Shown here: positions 24,718-36,150 of the stretch, piece by piece
Position numbering within the stretch: the first letter of the stretch is position 1
Layout of the letters: every line of letters starts with the position of its first letter
Assembly: GCA_964020975.1 (NCBI GenBank)
Contig: OZ026617.1
Coordinates: forward strand, 33,762,640-33,826,639
DNA from: Hermodice carunculata
Lineage: Eukaryota > Annelida > Polychaeta > Eunicida > Amphinomidae
Reading direction: 5' to 3'
DNA: 64,000 bases
Notes under the pieces: generated by a model
Database searches by the model: none
Told to the model about the DNA's origin: nothing
Seen by the model: only the letters and a program-made list of their open reading frames with translations
Made by a program: the position numbers and the translations under genes

Positions 24718-26018
24718 CTCTATTTTTTATCATGTGTAGTTATTTGTTACTCTTCTTTGCAATTCCATGTTCTGTTTTTAAGCTTTATTTTAACAAACCT
24801 GTCATGAATATATTATAATCGCATAAAGATTGGGTATAATTTACACCTGTAAAATGTATTTTTTTCCGCAAAAAAAATCAAGCTACCTGTATATAAGTTT
24901 CCTTTGGAAAAAAAATGGGTGCAATAGTGCACAAAAATGTAAGCTCTAATTAGCACTTTCTGTTGCCAAATAATACAAGCAAACAAAGGGCGCTTGCTTG
25001 ACCCCATGTTACAACTGCAAACACCAAATTTAGCATCATCGTACCCCACCCACCCACGGCGATGCCTTTAGAATGCCATACGAGTCAGAACTGTCAGTGG
25101 CGTACATAGTTTCCGGCGCTGTCTGAGAGGTAAATCAGACTGGTCGGACCATGGAGGTAGAAACTTGTTGGCCTAAAGATGTATAGGACAGAAAAAAATG
25201 AATCTGCTAATGACAAAATTCCTCGGAGTTTGACCACTAGTTGTAACCTGGGGACAAGCAAGCGTGCGCAAGCTTGTCCCCAGGTTACAATAATAAAACC
25301 CAAAATTAGGTGTCTTTCAGTATCATGCCGTGTCATTTGGTGTCCTTCGGTGTCAACTGGTGTCCTTCAGTGATTAGACTCACCGTCAGGCTAACATTAT
25401 GGGAAAACGGACAAAACTACACTCCACATACATGTATAATAAAAACAGTGGGGGTGCAGAGAGGTCATTCACATTGAATCATTCATTAGTCATAGTTTCC
25501 ATAAGCCTCCCGTCTGGTCTATGCTGAAAAATTCCATTGCATAGACGGTCATAGTTCATGATCACCTTTTTAGTATGAAATTTGGAATGTGGTCAGTAAG
25601 TCCGATAGTTTTTGAGTTAATATTGTTTGACGACAATTATTTGTTTTTCTGCAATTCTGGCATTAGCCGTATGTCGTTTTAATTTACTGTGTTAATATAA
25701 GTTGTCTTCATAATTGAATACATTTTTAGACGTCTTTTCACATACTTTAACATTTATGAGTTGAGATTTCTTTCAGTGTATGATCCGTGTATAGTTTGAC
25801 TAGCTCTTGTTGAGCTTATATTATGACTTCTAGGTCTTATGACTTATGTATTTACCCCATCTCCGACAATAAAGAAGATTTGCATCATTTGCCGTGGCCC
25901 TTCCATCGAATTCAAGCCCTTCTCATGCAACCTCCGACGGCATACCATCTTGGAGGAATTCCTCCAAGATACCATGCACGCTGTAGATCTACACGTGTAA
26001 CAATGCCTGACTTCATAC
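24718..26018. other. FEM1 intron near exon 1: strong hairpin, no gene
   Basis: A perfect 19-bp inverted repeat occupies 25241-25290 (listed separately). From 25306 to 25372 the phrase GGTGTC(C)TTC recurs about four times. The rest is AT-rich with no recognisable element. Confidence 0.4.
25241..25290. repeat. Perfect 19-bp inverted repeat with 12-nt loop
   Basis: TTGTAACCTGGGGACAAGC (25241-25259) pairs perfectly with GCTTGTCCCCAGGTTACAA (25272-25290) around the loop AAGCGTGCGCAA. On the minus strand this lies about 730 bp into the FEM1 intron. It could be a transposon terminal hairpin, or a structure in the pre-mRNA. Confidence 0.9.
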
Positions 26019-26589
26019 CTTTCAAACTTTTCCGGTTGACGTTTGCCCCTTTTCCTAGCAAATATCGGACTATCCTGTACTGGCCTGCAGACGGTCTATA
26101 GCACGAGATCATGAGGCATGTATGTCCATCGCGGTTCGCTATTTCAATGTCTGCATTCTGGTCAACAAGATACTGCACAACATTAAAGTGTCCATCAAAA
26201 CACGCAGCGCGAAGTGGGGTAGAATTCGTGATAGTTGTGTTGTTAACGCCAGCACCCATTTTAATGAGGTGCTGCACAATACCCAAATGTCCTTCTGCGG
26301 CCGCGCACCAAAGAGGCCGGGCACCGTCTATGGTTTCATCACCAAACGTTACTGATCCCACCTGTTCTAGTACTTCTACATCTGCGTCGCATTTTTCGAC
26401 CATATATTCTACTGCGGATTGGCATCCATTCTTGCATGCAATAATCAAGGGAGTAACGCCATCTGTTTTCGCAACAAGCAACTCCTTGCCTTCCTCTTTC
26501 TCGCGGTGTTCCAGGAATATGCGAAGTTGGGGCACACTTCCACTCCGAGCAGCATTGTAGACTAAACTTTTGGCCTTGTTGAACTCCAT
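26019..26589 (-). CDS. FEM1C-like: FEM1-type E3 ligase substrate receptor, exon 1 (residues 1-190)
   Basis: First coding exon of the FEM1A/C homologue. The start ATG at 26589 gives MEFNKAKSLVYNAARSGSV, which aligns with human FEM1C MDLKTAVFNAARDGKL. Ankyrin repeats lie about residues 43-72 (DGVTPLIIACKNG), 88-117 (DGARPLWCAAAEGHL), 121-150 (TNSTPLRAACFDGHF) and 154-187 (DGHTCLMISCY). The TNSTPLRAACFDGH motif is diagnostic of FEM1. The donor site AAAG|GTATG ends the exon after the first base of a glycine codon. The fourth repeat has CYRPSAGQYRIVRYLL where vertebrate FEM1C has the shorter CYKGHKEIAQYLL: three residues more, in the turn between helices. FEM1C recognises arginine-type C-degrons through its N-terminal ankyrin block. 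Confidence 0.96.
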
Positions 26590-26920
26590 TGGCGCCCTGC
26601 TTAACTGTCCGTCGGCCGTTGCCTGTATGACTCAGTACAAGAAGTTACGGCTGATATATATTATATGTTAGCGGTAAATGTCAACTCTTGAAATTGTTGT
26701 GCGTAATCTCGCGAAACACTGTTTCTCGTGAATTCCTCGCTCAGTCTTGCGAAATCCACACTCCGCACGCTTTCTGGGGAAATGCGGTGTCTCGAGAAAG
26801 TGGTGCATCAGCGGAACACGATCGCGCGGCCAACTCTTGTATTTTGAAGCGCAATTGGTATTACGGAAAACCAAACTAGAAAACCATGACAAAATGCGTG
26901 ATGACATCATGTTCCACCTG
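26590..26920 (-). promoter_or_regulatory. Probable FEM1 5' region
   Basis: Upstream of the FEM1 ATG the sequence becomes richer in CG dinucleotides (for example TCGCGAAAC, CTCGAGAAAG, ACGATCGCGCGGCC between 26700 and 26835), unlike the AT-rich surroundings. This suggests a CpG-containing promoter. No TATA box at a convincing distance was found, and the transcription start cannot be placed. Confidence 0.35.
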
Positions 26921-27826
26921 ATTTGTTGAACATTGTACTGAATTATGTTTCCAAATGCAACTTCAAAGGAGATCAAAGCTTCCTTATTACGACTAACACG
27001 CAATCTGTTTTCCTGCCACTGTCAACTGAGGGTGGGTAAGGGGTTTCCCGTACTGGCGTACTGGGGCTATTCATTTATCGTACTGGCGTACGGGAAGCCC
27101 TCTTATTTTACGTACTTCGCACTATCCAAAATTTTGAAAGATTTTTATTTTCCGTACTACGTACTCTAGAAAAATAATTACTTGTACCAGGGTACTGAAC
27201 GTTTTAAGCCTAGCAGCATGTAACATCTTCATTGTTAAATCGAGATCGATATCTTGGATATTCACAATGATATTAGACATTACAGTGGACCACATTCAGC
27301 CAGGAAATGTGTTCACATCTCCCGCTATAGATATTATGTGGAATTTAGAAATGCCAGTGCAAGTCAGCGTTTTTATTAATTTTCGATTTCTTCTAGGGTA
27401 ATACACCAGTCCTAAATCAGGATGATAGTCATTAGATTTTCTACGTCTTGCATGTGTAAGTCAAGATTTGTATACTTAAAACTTATGCATCATCTTTCAC
27501 GTTCATATTTATTTCCTTTTACTGTAATAGTGAGTTTTATTTGCAGAATAAATGGTCGAGACAATGAGCCACTTTCAGAGACACATATCGGGAAATAAGC
27601 TCCAAAACATATTTCGATAGTTCCTGCTGAGGATCCATTTTCATATTTTAGGCTAATACACCCTGTCAAAGATCAATACAATAAGATAGATGGATAAACT
27701 TTATTGGAAAGAGACACCATCGGAACAATCGGGAGTGCTTTTCAAATGCACGTGGGACATGAAAATATTTAAATGAACAATTTTCACAAATTCAGCTGTA
27801 AGCGATAGTATCTACATGTATGTATG

Positions 27827-27908
<82 letters not shown>

Positions 27909-27935
27909 GTATACAGATACATAGACTTAATTCCT
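26921..27935. other. Intergenic; GTACTGG inverted motifs at 27035-27200, (AT)n at 27829-27902
   Basis: The segment 27047-27111 contains CCCGTACTGGCGTACTGGGG and a second CGTACTGGCGTACGGG. Further copies of 'cgtact' and 'accagggtact' run to about 27200, suggesting a short decayed palindromic element. The remainder is AT-rich without features. The (AT)n tract is about 73 bp. Confidence 0.45.
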
Positions 27936-27939
27936 ATCT

Positions 27940-28262
27940 AATAAATATTTCTGATTCCCCAGACTACACGGGTAGTCTGAGGAAATGTACATGACTGTTC
28001 CTTTTCTTCAATTAAAATAATATATAATTGGAATAAAACGTGGAATAGCATGTCACTAAATTGTGTATAAAATTCAGAATCCAACACATTTCTGTGATCA
28101 GATACCATCATAATACTTATATTCCACAGACTGCACGCTTAGTCTGGGGAACTGTACATCCCGGGTCCTTTTCTTCACTTCAAAGAATAGTGAAAGTTTA
28201 GAAAGAGCTTGACAATTGACAGATGCAATCTTTTTTCATTGTATATGTGTCTTTTTAATCAA

Positions 28263-28307
<45 letters not shown>

Positions 28308-28456
28308 GATACATAAACATAATTCATATCTCGTAATATTTGATTCCCCAGACTACACAAGTAGTCTGATAACTGTATATCACATTTCCTTTTCTTCAAT
28401 TAAAATAATATATAATTGGAATAATATGTGGAATAGCATGTCACTAAATTCAAATA

Positions 28457-28494
<38 letters not shown>

Positions 28495-30640
28495 ATATGG
28501 AAGAACTTGTGGAAGAATTTAGAATCCAACACGTTTCTGTGATCAGGTACCATCATAATACTAATATTCCACAGACAGCACGCTTAGTCTGGCGAACTGT
28601 ATATCCCAGGTCCTTTTCTTCACTTCAAAGAATAATAAAAGTGTAGAAAGAGCTTGACATTTTGCAGATAGAATCTTGTCATTACATGTGTTATCTTAAT
28701 CCAAGATATTTACATGTATACAGATGCACGAAACTAATTCCTATCTCATAATATTTCTGATTCCCCAGACTACACAAATAGTTTGAGGAACTGCACATCA
28801 CAGGTCCTTTTCTTCAACTAAAATAATATATAATTGGAATAATATGTGGAAGAGCATGTCACTGAATTGTGTATAAAATTTAGAATCAAACACATTTTTG
28901 TGATCAGACACCATGACAATACTTATATTCCACAGACTGCTTAGTCTGGGGAACTGTACATCCCGGGTCCTTTTCTTCACTTCAAGGAATAATTAAAGCG
29001 TAGAAAGAGCTTGACAATAGACAGATACAATCTTTTTCATTATATATGTGTCTTTATTAATCAAAGATATATATACATGTATACAGATACAGAAATATAA
29101 TTCCTATCTTATAATATTTCAGATTCCCCAGACAATTTAATTGGTCTGAGGAACTGTACAACACAGTTCCTTGTCTTCAATTCAAATAATATATAATTGG
29201 AATAATATGTGGAAGAATTTAGAATCCAAGACATTTCTGTGATCCGATACCATTATAATACATGTACTTATATTCCAGAGACAGCACGCTTAGCTTAGAA
29301 TTTAGAATCCAAGACATTACTGTGATCCGATACCATTATAATACATGTACTTATATTCCAGAGACAGCACGCTTAGTCCGGCGAACTGCATATCTCAGGT
29401 CCTTTTCTTCACTTCAAAGCAAAATTAAAGTGTGGAAAGAGCTTGACATTTTACAGATACAATCTTTCTTCATTTCTGTGAACAGATACCATTATAATAC
29501 TTATATTCCACAGACTGCAAGCTTAGCCTGCGTAACAGTACAACCCCGGTCCTTTTCTTCACTTCAAAGAATAATAAAAGTGTAGAAAAAGCTAGACAAT
29601 TGACAGATACAATCTTTTTTACATTATATGTGTTTTTATTAATCAACGATATATATAAATGTATAGAGATACACAAGCATAATTCCTTTCTCATGTTTCT
29701 GATTCCCCAGACTACACAATTGGTCTGAGGAATTGTACATCACAGTTCCTTGTGTTCAATTCAAATAATATATAATTGGAATAGTATGTGGAAGAATCTA
29801 GGATCTAAGACATTTCTGTGATCAGATACCATCATAATACTTATATTCCACAGACTGCACGCTTAGTCTGGGGAACTGTACATCCCGGGTCCTTTTCTTC
29901 ACTTTAAGGGGTCTGAGGAACTGTACATCACAGTTCCTTTTCTTCAATTAAAATAATATATAATTGGAATGGTATGCGGAAGAGCATTTCACTGGATTGT
30001 GTATAAAATTTAGAATCCAACACATTTCTGTGATCAGATACCATTATTATACTTATATTCCAAAGACTGCACGCTTAGCCTGCGGAACAGTACATCCCCG
30101 GTCCTTTTCTTCACTTCAAAGAATAATAAAAGTGTAAAAAAAAAAGCTAGACAATAGACAGATACAATCTTTTTTCAGTATATGCGTGTTTTTATTAATC
30201 AAAGATATATATATATATATATACATGTATACAGATACATAAGCATAATTCCTTTCTCATAATATTTCTGATTCCCCAGACTACACAATTGGTCTGAGGA
30301 ACTGTACATCACAGGTCCTTGTGTTCAATTCAAATAATATATAATTGGAATAGTATGTGGAAGAATCTAGGATCCAAGACATTTCTGTGATCAGATACCA
30401 TCATAATACTTATATTCCACAGACAGCAGGCTCAGTCTGGCGAACTGTATATCCCAGGTCCTTTTCTTCACTTCAAACAATAATGAAAGTGTGGAAAATC
30501 CTAGAGGCTGTGTTCCTTAATTATGAAAAAAATTCTATTCCAACATACAATGTTTCTGTCACCATATATCATAAAAGTATTTTAATTCCCCAGAATGCAT
30601 GATCAGTCTGGGGAACTATTTATTTCAAAGGTTAAGGGAT
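27940..30640. repeat. Satellite-like array with a CCCCAGACT/AGTCTGGGG palindrome per unit
   Basis: Units of about 170-220 bp alternate between two types. Type A has TTCCCCAGACTAC...GTAGTCTGAGGAA, then AGGAACTG-tacatca-CAGTTCCT, then 'cttcaattaaaataatatataattggaat'. Type B has TTCCACAGACTGC-acgctt-AGTCTGGGGAAC, then 'ccttttcttcacttcaaagaataataaaagtgtagaaagagcttgac'. Palindromes are seen near 27955, 28128, 28343, 28566, 28764, 28930, 29125, 29280, 29365, 29512, 29708, 29850, 30060, 30278, 30420 and 30585. Several units carry (AT)n tracts (28265-28304, 28458-28498). No coding signal was found; short frames are shadows. Confidence 0.85.
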
Positions 30641-30656
30641 AGCAGCGTACACTTTA

Positions 30657-30730
30657 ATTCAGGACCTGTTCCCCTCTCTCCGGACGGTCACCACCAGCAA
30701 GTCCAATGTCTACCTTGAGATGTGAGGTTA
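30657..30730 (-). pseudogene. Decayed copy of the EPDIS cassette exon
   Basis: This 74-nt segment aligns with the exon at 32846-32917, including its flanks (CATTCCAG before it, TAAAGTGTACG after it). Compared with that exon it has TAA in place of the first GAA codon, two extra bases that shift the frame, and a donor changed from GTAAGT to TTAAAG. It therefore looks like a dead exon duplicate. Confidence 0.55.
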
Positions 30731-31938
30731 CTGGAATGACAAAAGAGACATAGGATCAGAAGCACATGGGAAATGAAAGGACTGTAGAGTAAACCAGCCT
30801 GGAAGGTACAAAATCTTTATTGCTATACTGTTGACAGCGTGGATGAATAGTTCATAGAATTGAACTATTATACAAACTGTACAATCAGGCTGCAGACTTA
30901 TAAAATTCAGTTATTAAGAACATACCAACATTAATTCTAGGTACAAACTTTTTTCCGCAAACAGTTTTTCTGTTACGTAAGATATTATCAAACACACTTA
31001 CAGGAAACTGATTTATATCTCACTATATTCCTGATTCCCCAGACTGCACAGTTTGAACCCATTTCGTTCAAGAAACTATAAACTTAAAACTATATGCTCT
31101 TTCCAACATTACTTCAGATACACACTACTTTCATTCAACACAAACATACATTTCATTGTATGAGCTAATAAAGAACTATATTTTTTCATTTCCTCACCAA
31201 GCAGCATATTCATCCATGCATGCATGATTTCACGAGTGGTACCTATCTGGAAAGACATACAACTTTTAACACATATACATCATTGAATTACTTTTTTTAA
31301 AGAAAATACTTAGATACACACTACGGTCTTCCTCTTGACCTAGAGCAGACTGCAAACGATGTCGCTTATTTGTCTGAATTGTTATATGTACATCAACCTG
31401 TACAAGTCAACAGACAAACTTAATGTCTGAAATTTTGTAATAATTAAAGCAGGAATTGTTCCGAACAAATGTTTATGTATTGAAATGAAACAGCTGGTAT
31501 AAATCCACTATCTAGTGGTTTCATTTTCAGCTATTTTCATTTACTTTTTTAAAATTTATTTTTATAATAATTTATAATATTGCATTTCAGTCATTTCATT
31601 GCAGTTATAGTTTCACTAGTTTAAGCAAGTCCCGGTCATGAGACACCACTGCAAGGGGCCACCACCGCAAGGGCACGCCCAAATGTGGTTCCTCAAAACA
31701 GTTAACGTTGGTCTTCCATCATTTTGGAGACTGCATGGGTGATTAGTTCATGAAACTGGGTTTGTTGCAAGACTTCGATCAGTTTGAGGATTTATAAACA
31801 TAAGCTGTTAAGCTCTTTCCAACATCATTCCAGATTCAAACTTCCTCTCGCCCAATATCAACTTGGTATTTTTATTCCCCAGACCATATGATTTATTATT
31901 TTTCAAGTTTAAGGAATAGGTTTTACCACAACACTTAC
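30731..31938. repeat. Degenerate duplicated units of the cassette-exon region
   Basis: The text around 30740-30950 ('agagacataggatcagaagcacatgggaaatgaaagg', 'gactgtacaatcaggctgcag') matches 32010-32280 and 32920-33150. Blocks like 'ttaagctctttccaacatcattccagattcaaac' (31800-31850) also recur near 31095 and 32240. This indicates repeated duplication of a unit of about 0.9-1.3 kb. A palindrome half TTCCCCAGACTGC lies near 31036. Confidence 0.6.
31198..31246 (-). CDS. Candidate 49-nt exon of the unnamed minus-strand gene
   Basis: A segment with a good acceptor (GTCTTTCCAG| at 31250-31247) and donor (CTTG|GTGAGG) reads IGTTREIMHAWMNML in one frame. It lies between cassette exons on the same strand. 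The length is not a multiple of three, so it would not simply join the phase-0 cassettes. It may be a chance open stretch; I do not recognise the product. Confidence 0.25.
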
Positions 31939-32004
31939 ACCCAAAACGTCTTGAGACAGCTGTTCCTGTCTCGCAGGCTCATTCTCGTTTGAGATGTCAG
32001 GTTC
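31939..32004 (-). CDS. Cassette exon of an unrecognised minus-strand gene (66 nt)
   Basis: The exon is bounded by GGCATTCCAG| (acceptor) and |GTAAGTGTTG (donor). In phase 0 it reads EPDISNENEPARQEQLSQDV plus LG, 22 residues without a stop. The first five codons and both splice sites match the 72-nt exon at 32846-32917, while the 3' half has diverged strongly. Both lengths are multiples of three and both are phase 0, so the cassettes could be included or skipped without changing frame. Composition is hydrophilic and acidic, probably a disordered linker. No known family was recognised. Confidence 0.5.
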
Positions 32005-32845
32005 CTGGAATGCCAATTGAGATATAGGATAAGAAGCACATACAAAATGAGAAGACTGAAGAACTGTAGAGTAAACCAGTAAACCAGCTCCATTTTATTT
32101 TACTGTCAAGAAAAATACAATATCATGAGTACAATCTAATAGCTAGTTTTGGAGACTGCATGGGTGAGTAGAACATGGAAGTAGGTAATAAATTCTCAAG
32201 GCTGTACAATAGGTCTGCAAATTTATAACCTGTTAGGTGTTAAGCTCTTTCTGACATCATTTCAGATACAAACTTTTTTCATGATATGGTTGATTTAAAA
32301 ACAAAAACAAAAAACAAAAAACAAAAAACAAAAAACAAAGACATTATAGATACAATCTTTTTTTCATTATATAGGTTTCTGAATTCAAGAAATATACATG
32401 TATACAGATACACAAAACTAATCATATCTCATAATATTTCTGATTCCCCCGACTACACAAGTAGTCTGAGGAACTGTACACCACAGTTCCTTTTCAATTA
32501 AAATAATATATAATTGGAATAATATGTGGATGTCACTGAATTGTGTTTAAAACTTAGAATCCGACACATTTCTCTGATCAGATACCATCATTGTATTTCT
32601 ATTCTATAGACTGCACGCTTAGTCTGGTGAACTGAATATCCCATGGTCCTTTTCTTCACTTCCAGCAATAAAGAAAGGGTGAGAAGTCTTAGAGGGAGTG
32701 TTCCTGAATTATGAATAAAATGTTTATTGCAACATACAATGTTTCTCTCACCAGATATCATTATGGTATTTTAATTCCCCAGAATGCATGATTAGTCTGG
32801 GGAACTGTTTTTTTCAAAGGTTAGGAGATAACAACGTACACTTAC
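32005..32845. repeat. Duplicated unit between cassette exons, with palindromes
   Basis: Contains (A4C)n-like AAAAAC repeats (32296-32336), type A and type B palindrome units (near 32444 and 32605) and a near-perfect TTCCCCAGA...TCTGGGGAA (32775-32804) just downstream of the 72-nt exon on the minus strand. The same palindrome lies at the same place beside the decayed exon (near 30585-30616). Confidence 0.65.
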
Positions 32846-32917
32846 ATTCAGAACTCGCTCCCCTCCCTCCTGACGTATACCACCAGCAAGCCCAATGTCA
32901 CTTGAGATGTCAGGTTC
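32846..32917 (-). CDS. Cassette exon of an unrecognised minus-strand gene (72 nt)
   Basis: Acceptor TGGCCTTCCAG| (32921-32918) and consensus donor |GTAAGTGTAC (32845-32840) bound a 72-nt phase-0 segment that starts EPDISSDIGLAGGIRQEGGE and ends RVLN, 24 residues. Duplicates occur at 31939-32004 (open) and 30657-30730 (decayed), all on the minus strand. The conserved splice sites in the two open copies, against decay in the third, support real exons. No family is recognised. A possible first exon lies at 36055-36150. Confidence 0.55.
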
Positions 32918-33186
32918 CTGGAAGGCCAAAAGAGACATAGGATCAGAAACACACAGAAAATGAAAGGACTGGTGCACTGTTGAGCAATCAGCAAGAAAAT
33001 TACAATATCATGAATACAACCTAATTGCTACTAATTGAAACTCCAGTGAGTGATTAGTTCATGCACCTGAGTTATTCTGAAGACTGTACAATCAGCCTGC
33101 AGAATCATAGCTGTAAATTGTGGAGCTCTTTCTGACATCACCTCACATATAAAAACTTCATTCTTTGTGTTTTACTCTGGGATACA

Positions 33187-33303
<117 letters not shown>

Positions 33304-33635
33304 CTAGTAAAGATAGAAATGGCCTTGATACGTTGAAAAGTGCTTTGCCGATATATGGTGGAGGTGAATGATACATGCTGGCGGATTGATAGTTCAGCCA
33401 GTAGACAGATGAACAGAACAGGCTGATAGGTGATGACGTAGGCCCTAGGCCTACGTCACAACGTTAGTGTGTGTACGTAACTCGCGCTGCACGTGACATT
33501 GCTGATATATCAGTTATCAGATGGTTGACCACGATTCAGAATCTGTGACGATTTTTTGTTTCCATTTTCTACATAGCATTTGCAGTTGCTTTAATGGATA
33601 AGTTTTCAAACACAGACAAAAAACTAGAACAGGCT

Positions 33636-34322
33636 GATTTTCCAACAGAAAATCAAATGTCTCCCCGTGCGCCCTTACTATTGTCACCCCTTTTTTTATA
33701 AATAGGCATAACGATTCCAATGATCTACAGATATGGTGAAGGTACACTCTTTATTGACATTTCAAAACGTTGATTTTTGACGAAATGCCCCTGTGACCTT
33801 GAAAAATAGGTCAAGGTCATACATCTGCAGTTACAAGCAAGGTTTTACAAAAGTCTTGCATAGAAACATAATCACACAAAATGTCAACCTCTTTAAGTCA
33901 AATCTTTCTCGAGTGCATCTGCAATGATTTTTAAAAAGTGGCCATGTGACCTTGAAAATAGATCAAGGTCACCCATCTACAATCCAAACCTAGTTCATAT
34001 TATGGTTCATAATCATGCAAAATTTCAACCTCTTAAGTCATATCCTTGTGGACTTATTGCGTCTGCGTCAATTTTACATGACATGCCCATGTGACCTTGA
34101 TAAATAAGTCAAGGTCACCCATCTGCAATCAAAAGCAAGATTTTATATAGGAACATCTTCACAAAAAATTTCAACTTCCCAAGTCAAATCTTTCTGGAGT
34201 TATCGCGTCCGTAATGCATACAACAATGTGTTGAAGAAGAACAAGAAGAACAAGAAGGAGATGAAGAAGCGGAAGAAACAGACGCAAAAACAATATGTCC
34301 CCCCGTTGCACGGGGAGACATA
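33636..34322 (+). mobile_element. Helentron-derived short element, ATGTCTCCCCGTGC family
   Basis: Both ends are visible. The left end has the hairpin GATTTTC-caaca-GAAAATC (33636-33654), then ATGTCTCCCCGTGC (33657-33670). The right end has GCACGGGGAGACAT (34308-34321), an exact 14-bp inverted match, inside a hairpin starting TGTCCCCCCG (34295). The core has three diverged units of about 120-150 bp with 'gtgaccttgaaaaata-gtcaaggtcacccatctgcaat' and 'aagtcaaatctttct-gagt'. An AAGAAGAAC-type tract replaces the ACKG microsatellite. No coding frame is expected. Confidence 0.75.
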
Positions 34323-34473
34323 ATAAATAAAAAAAAAGAGAGAAAATGTAAATATGATTTATAAAGGAGAGTGAACATGACCATGTCAGGGGTGGAAATT
34401 AGGCTTAGGCAAAGGCTAAAATGCCCGTTTCCTATCACCCAGATTAAATGAAATGTTCATAGCTAAAGAAGGT

Positions 34474-34546
<73 letters not shown>

Positions 34547-35559
34547 CTCTCTCTCTCCTTATTTATTTATATACATATATAAATTAGCTGCCAGACTACA
34601 AATAAAATTTGGAGTCCACCCAAATCGAGGATGATAAAAAATGTACGTAAAGACTTACTTCTCACTTGGTCCCACAAGTAAAAGCCTGAGCTCCAGGCTC
34701 TGCTTCCAGACAAAACTTAACCAGAATCCACCTTCAAGTTAATTAGCAATGGAAAGCATGGATTATCAACAGGAGAGGTCACAATTAGAAACTTTCTTTG
34801 TATTTGGCTGAATACACGATCCAATACACAAAATTCTTGAGTGCTAGAGGTGTGCATTCCCATAGAATTATATGTTAAAGTAGCTTCAATACATTGAATA
34901 GATTTGCAGCAAAAGGTTACACATTTACAGTAGTGTCTTAACTATATACAACTATTCACCACAAGAAATTTGGTATTTTTAGGAAGGGCGCTTTTAAAGT
35001 TGCACAGGTGCAAAATACAATGGAAACATAATGGAAACACACATACCTAGCACACCTGCTTACAGAGCCCTCTACTGAGAACTTGCATGAACCAGTTGAT
35101 CTTGACCTTACCATTACATCTTAACACATCGTCAAAAAAAAAGAAAGAAAAAGAAAATAACGAGGAGGGGGTTCAAACCATATAAGTGTACAATAATTGT
35201 GATTGACACAAGATTCACCAGTCCTCAGAAAGCCTCACCATCAACATTCCTGTGGTTACCTGTACAGTCTCAGTAGCATCAAAATAACCGTGCAGTTTCC
35301 TTTAAGTCCTGTTACATGACACCTTCACTAGCATGTTCAACTCTACATCAAGTGAACAGACCACCAGTGTTTAGTTCAATCAGACAGAAAGCAAGTTTGA
35401 TGACACAAGGAGAAACATAGGGAGTGTACATCAAAGATTGACTGATCAGGATATCATGTATGCATCAGTTACAGTTTAGTTCATGCTTCGTATCTTGCAT
35501 TTGGACGAAAGAAAAAAAATATGCTCTCTTTCTTCATGTACCTGTATTTAACAATATAT

Positions 35560-35596
<37 letters not shown>

Positions 35597-35600
35597 CCCT

Positions 35601-35641
<41 letters not shown>

Positions 35642-35858
35642 ATGTACTACCTGCAGCTCAGCTAAATCTTTCATTAGCAACTAAACCACTTATCTGAGAT
35701 GACTTCTTGACTTACGGCTCAAATATCCCATAACGGGGGGGGGGGGGGGGGGGGCATAACTTGTATCACTGCACCAACTTACAAGAGAAATTGAAGAAAT
35801 ACGAAGTAAATGCATTTGTTTCTCTCCTTCTCTCTCTGTCTCTGTCTGTCTGTCTGTC

Positions 35859-35915
<57 letters not shown>

Positions 35916-36054
35916 CTCTGTCTCTGTCTCTGTCTCTGTCTCTCTAGTCAGATGTATGTATGTCCACCTGACGTTTTCGCTTGACTCATTTCTTGTGTTT
36001 ATGTTGTGTACCTCGAGTGCTTTAATAAAGATATATGTATGAAGGATAACCTAC
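34323..36054. repeat. Intergenic DNA with long (TC)n, (TG)n, (G)n and (TCTG)n tracts
   Basis: (TC)n at 34473-34556 and 35562-35596, (TG)n at 35607-35638, a G tract at about 35736-35754 and a mixed (TCTG)/(TC) tract at 35818-35946. If the minus-strand gene is real, this is its first intron. A donor-like GTAAGT at about 34650 with a short upstream open segment could be another exon, but is not convincing. Confidence 0.7.
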
Positions 36055-36150
36055 CCTGTTCTTCCACTTGGAGAGCGCGATCTTGTCTATGTTCAATATC
36101 TGCAGCGCAGCATCCTCGCAGTTTTCGCCTTGTTTAATATATTGCCTCAT
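36055..36150 (-). CDS. Candidate first coding exon of the unrecognised minus-strand gene
   Basis: From an ATG at 36150 the minus strand reads MRQYIKQGENCEDAALQ, then ILNIDKIALSKWKNR, 32 open codons ending exactly at a donor, AACAGG|GTAGGT (GT at 36054-36053). The exon is phase 0 at its 3' end, as the cassette exons at 32846-32917 and 31939-32004 would require. The sequence is GC-richer than the surroundings and adjoins a CG-containing upstream region with GACGTCAT. The helical, charged peptide is not recognised. The link to the cassettes rests on strand, phase and proximity only. Confidence 0.4.

Noticed and set aside
27940-30640. CRISPR-like spaced palindromic repeats
   Set aside because: The genome is eukaryotic, spacers are themselves repeated, and units are far too long. 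This is a satellite array.
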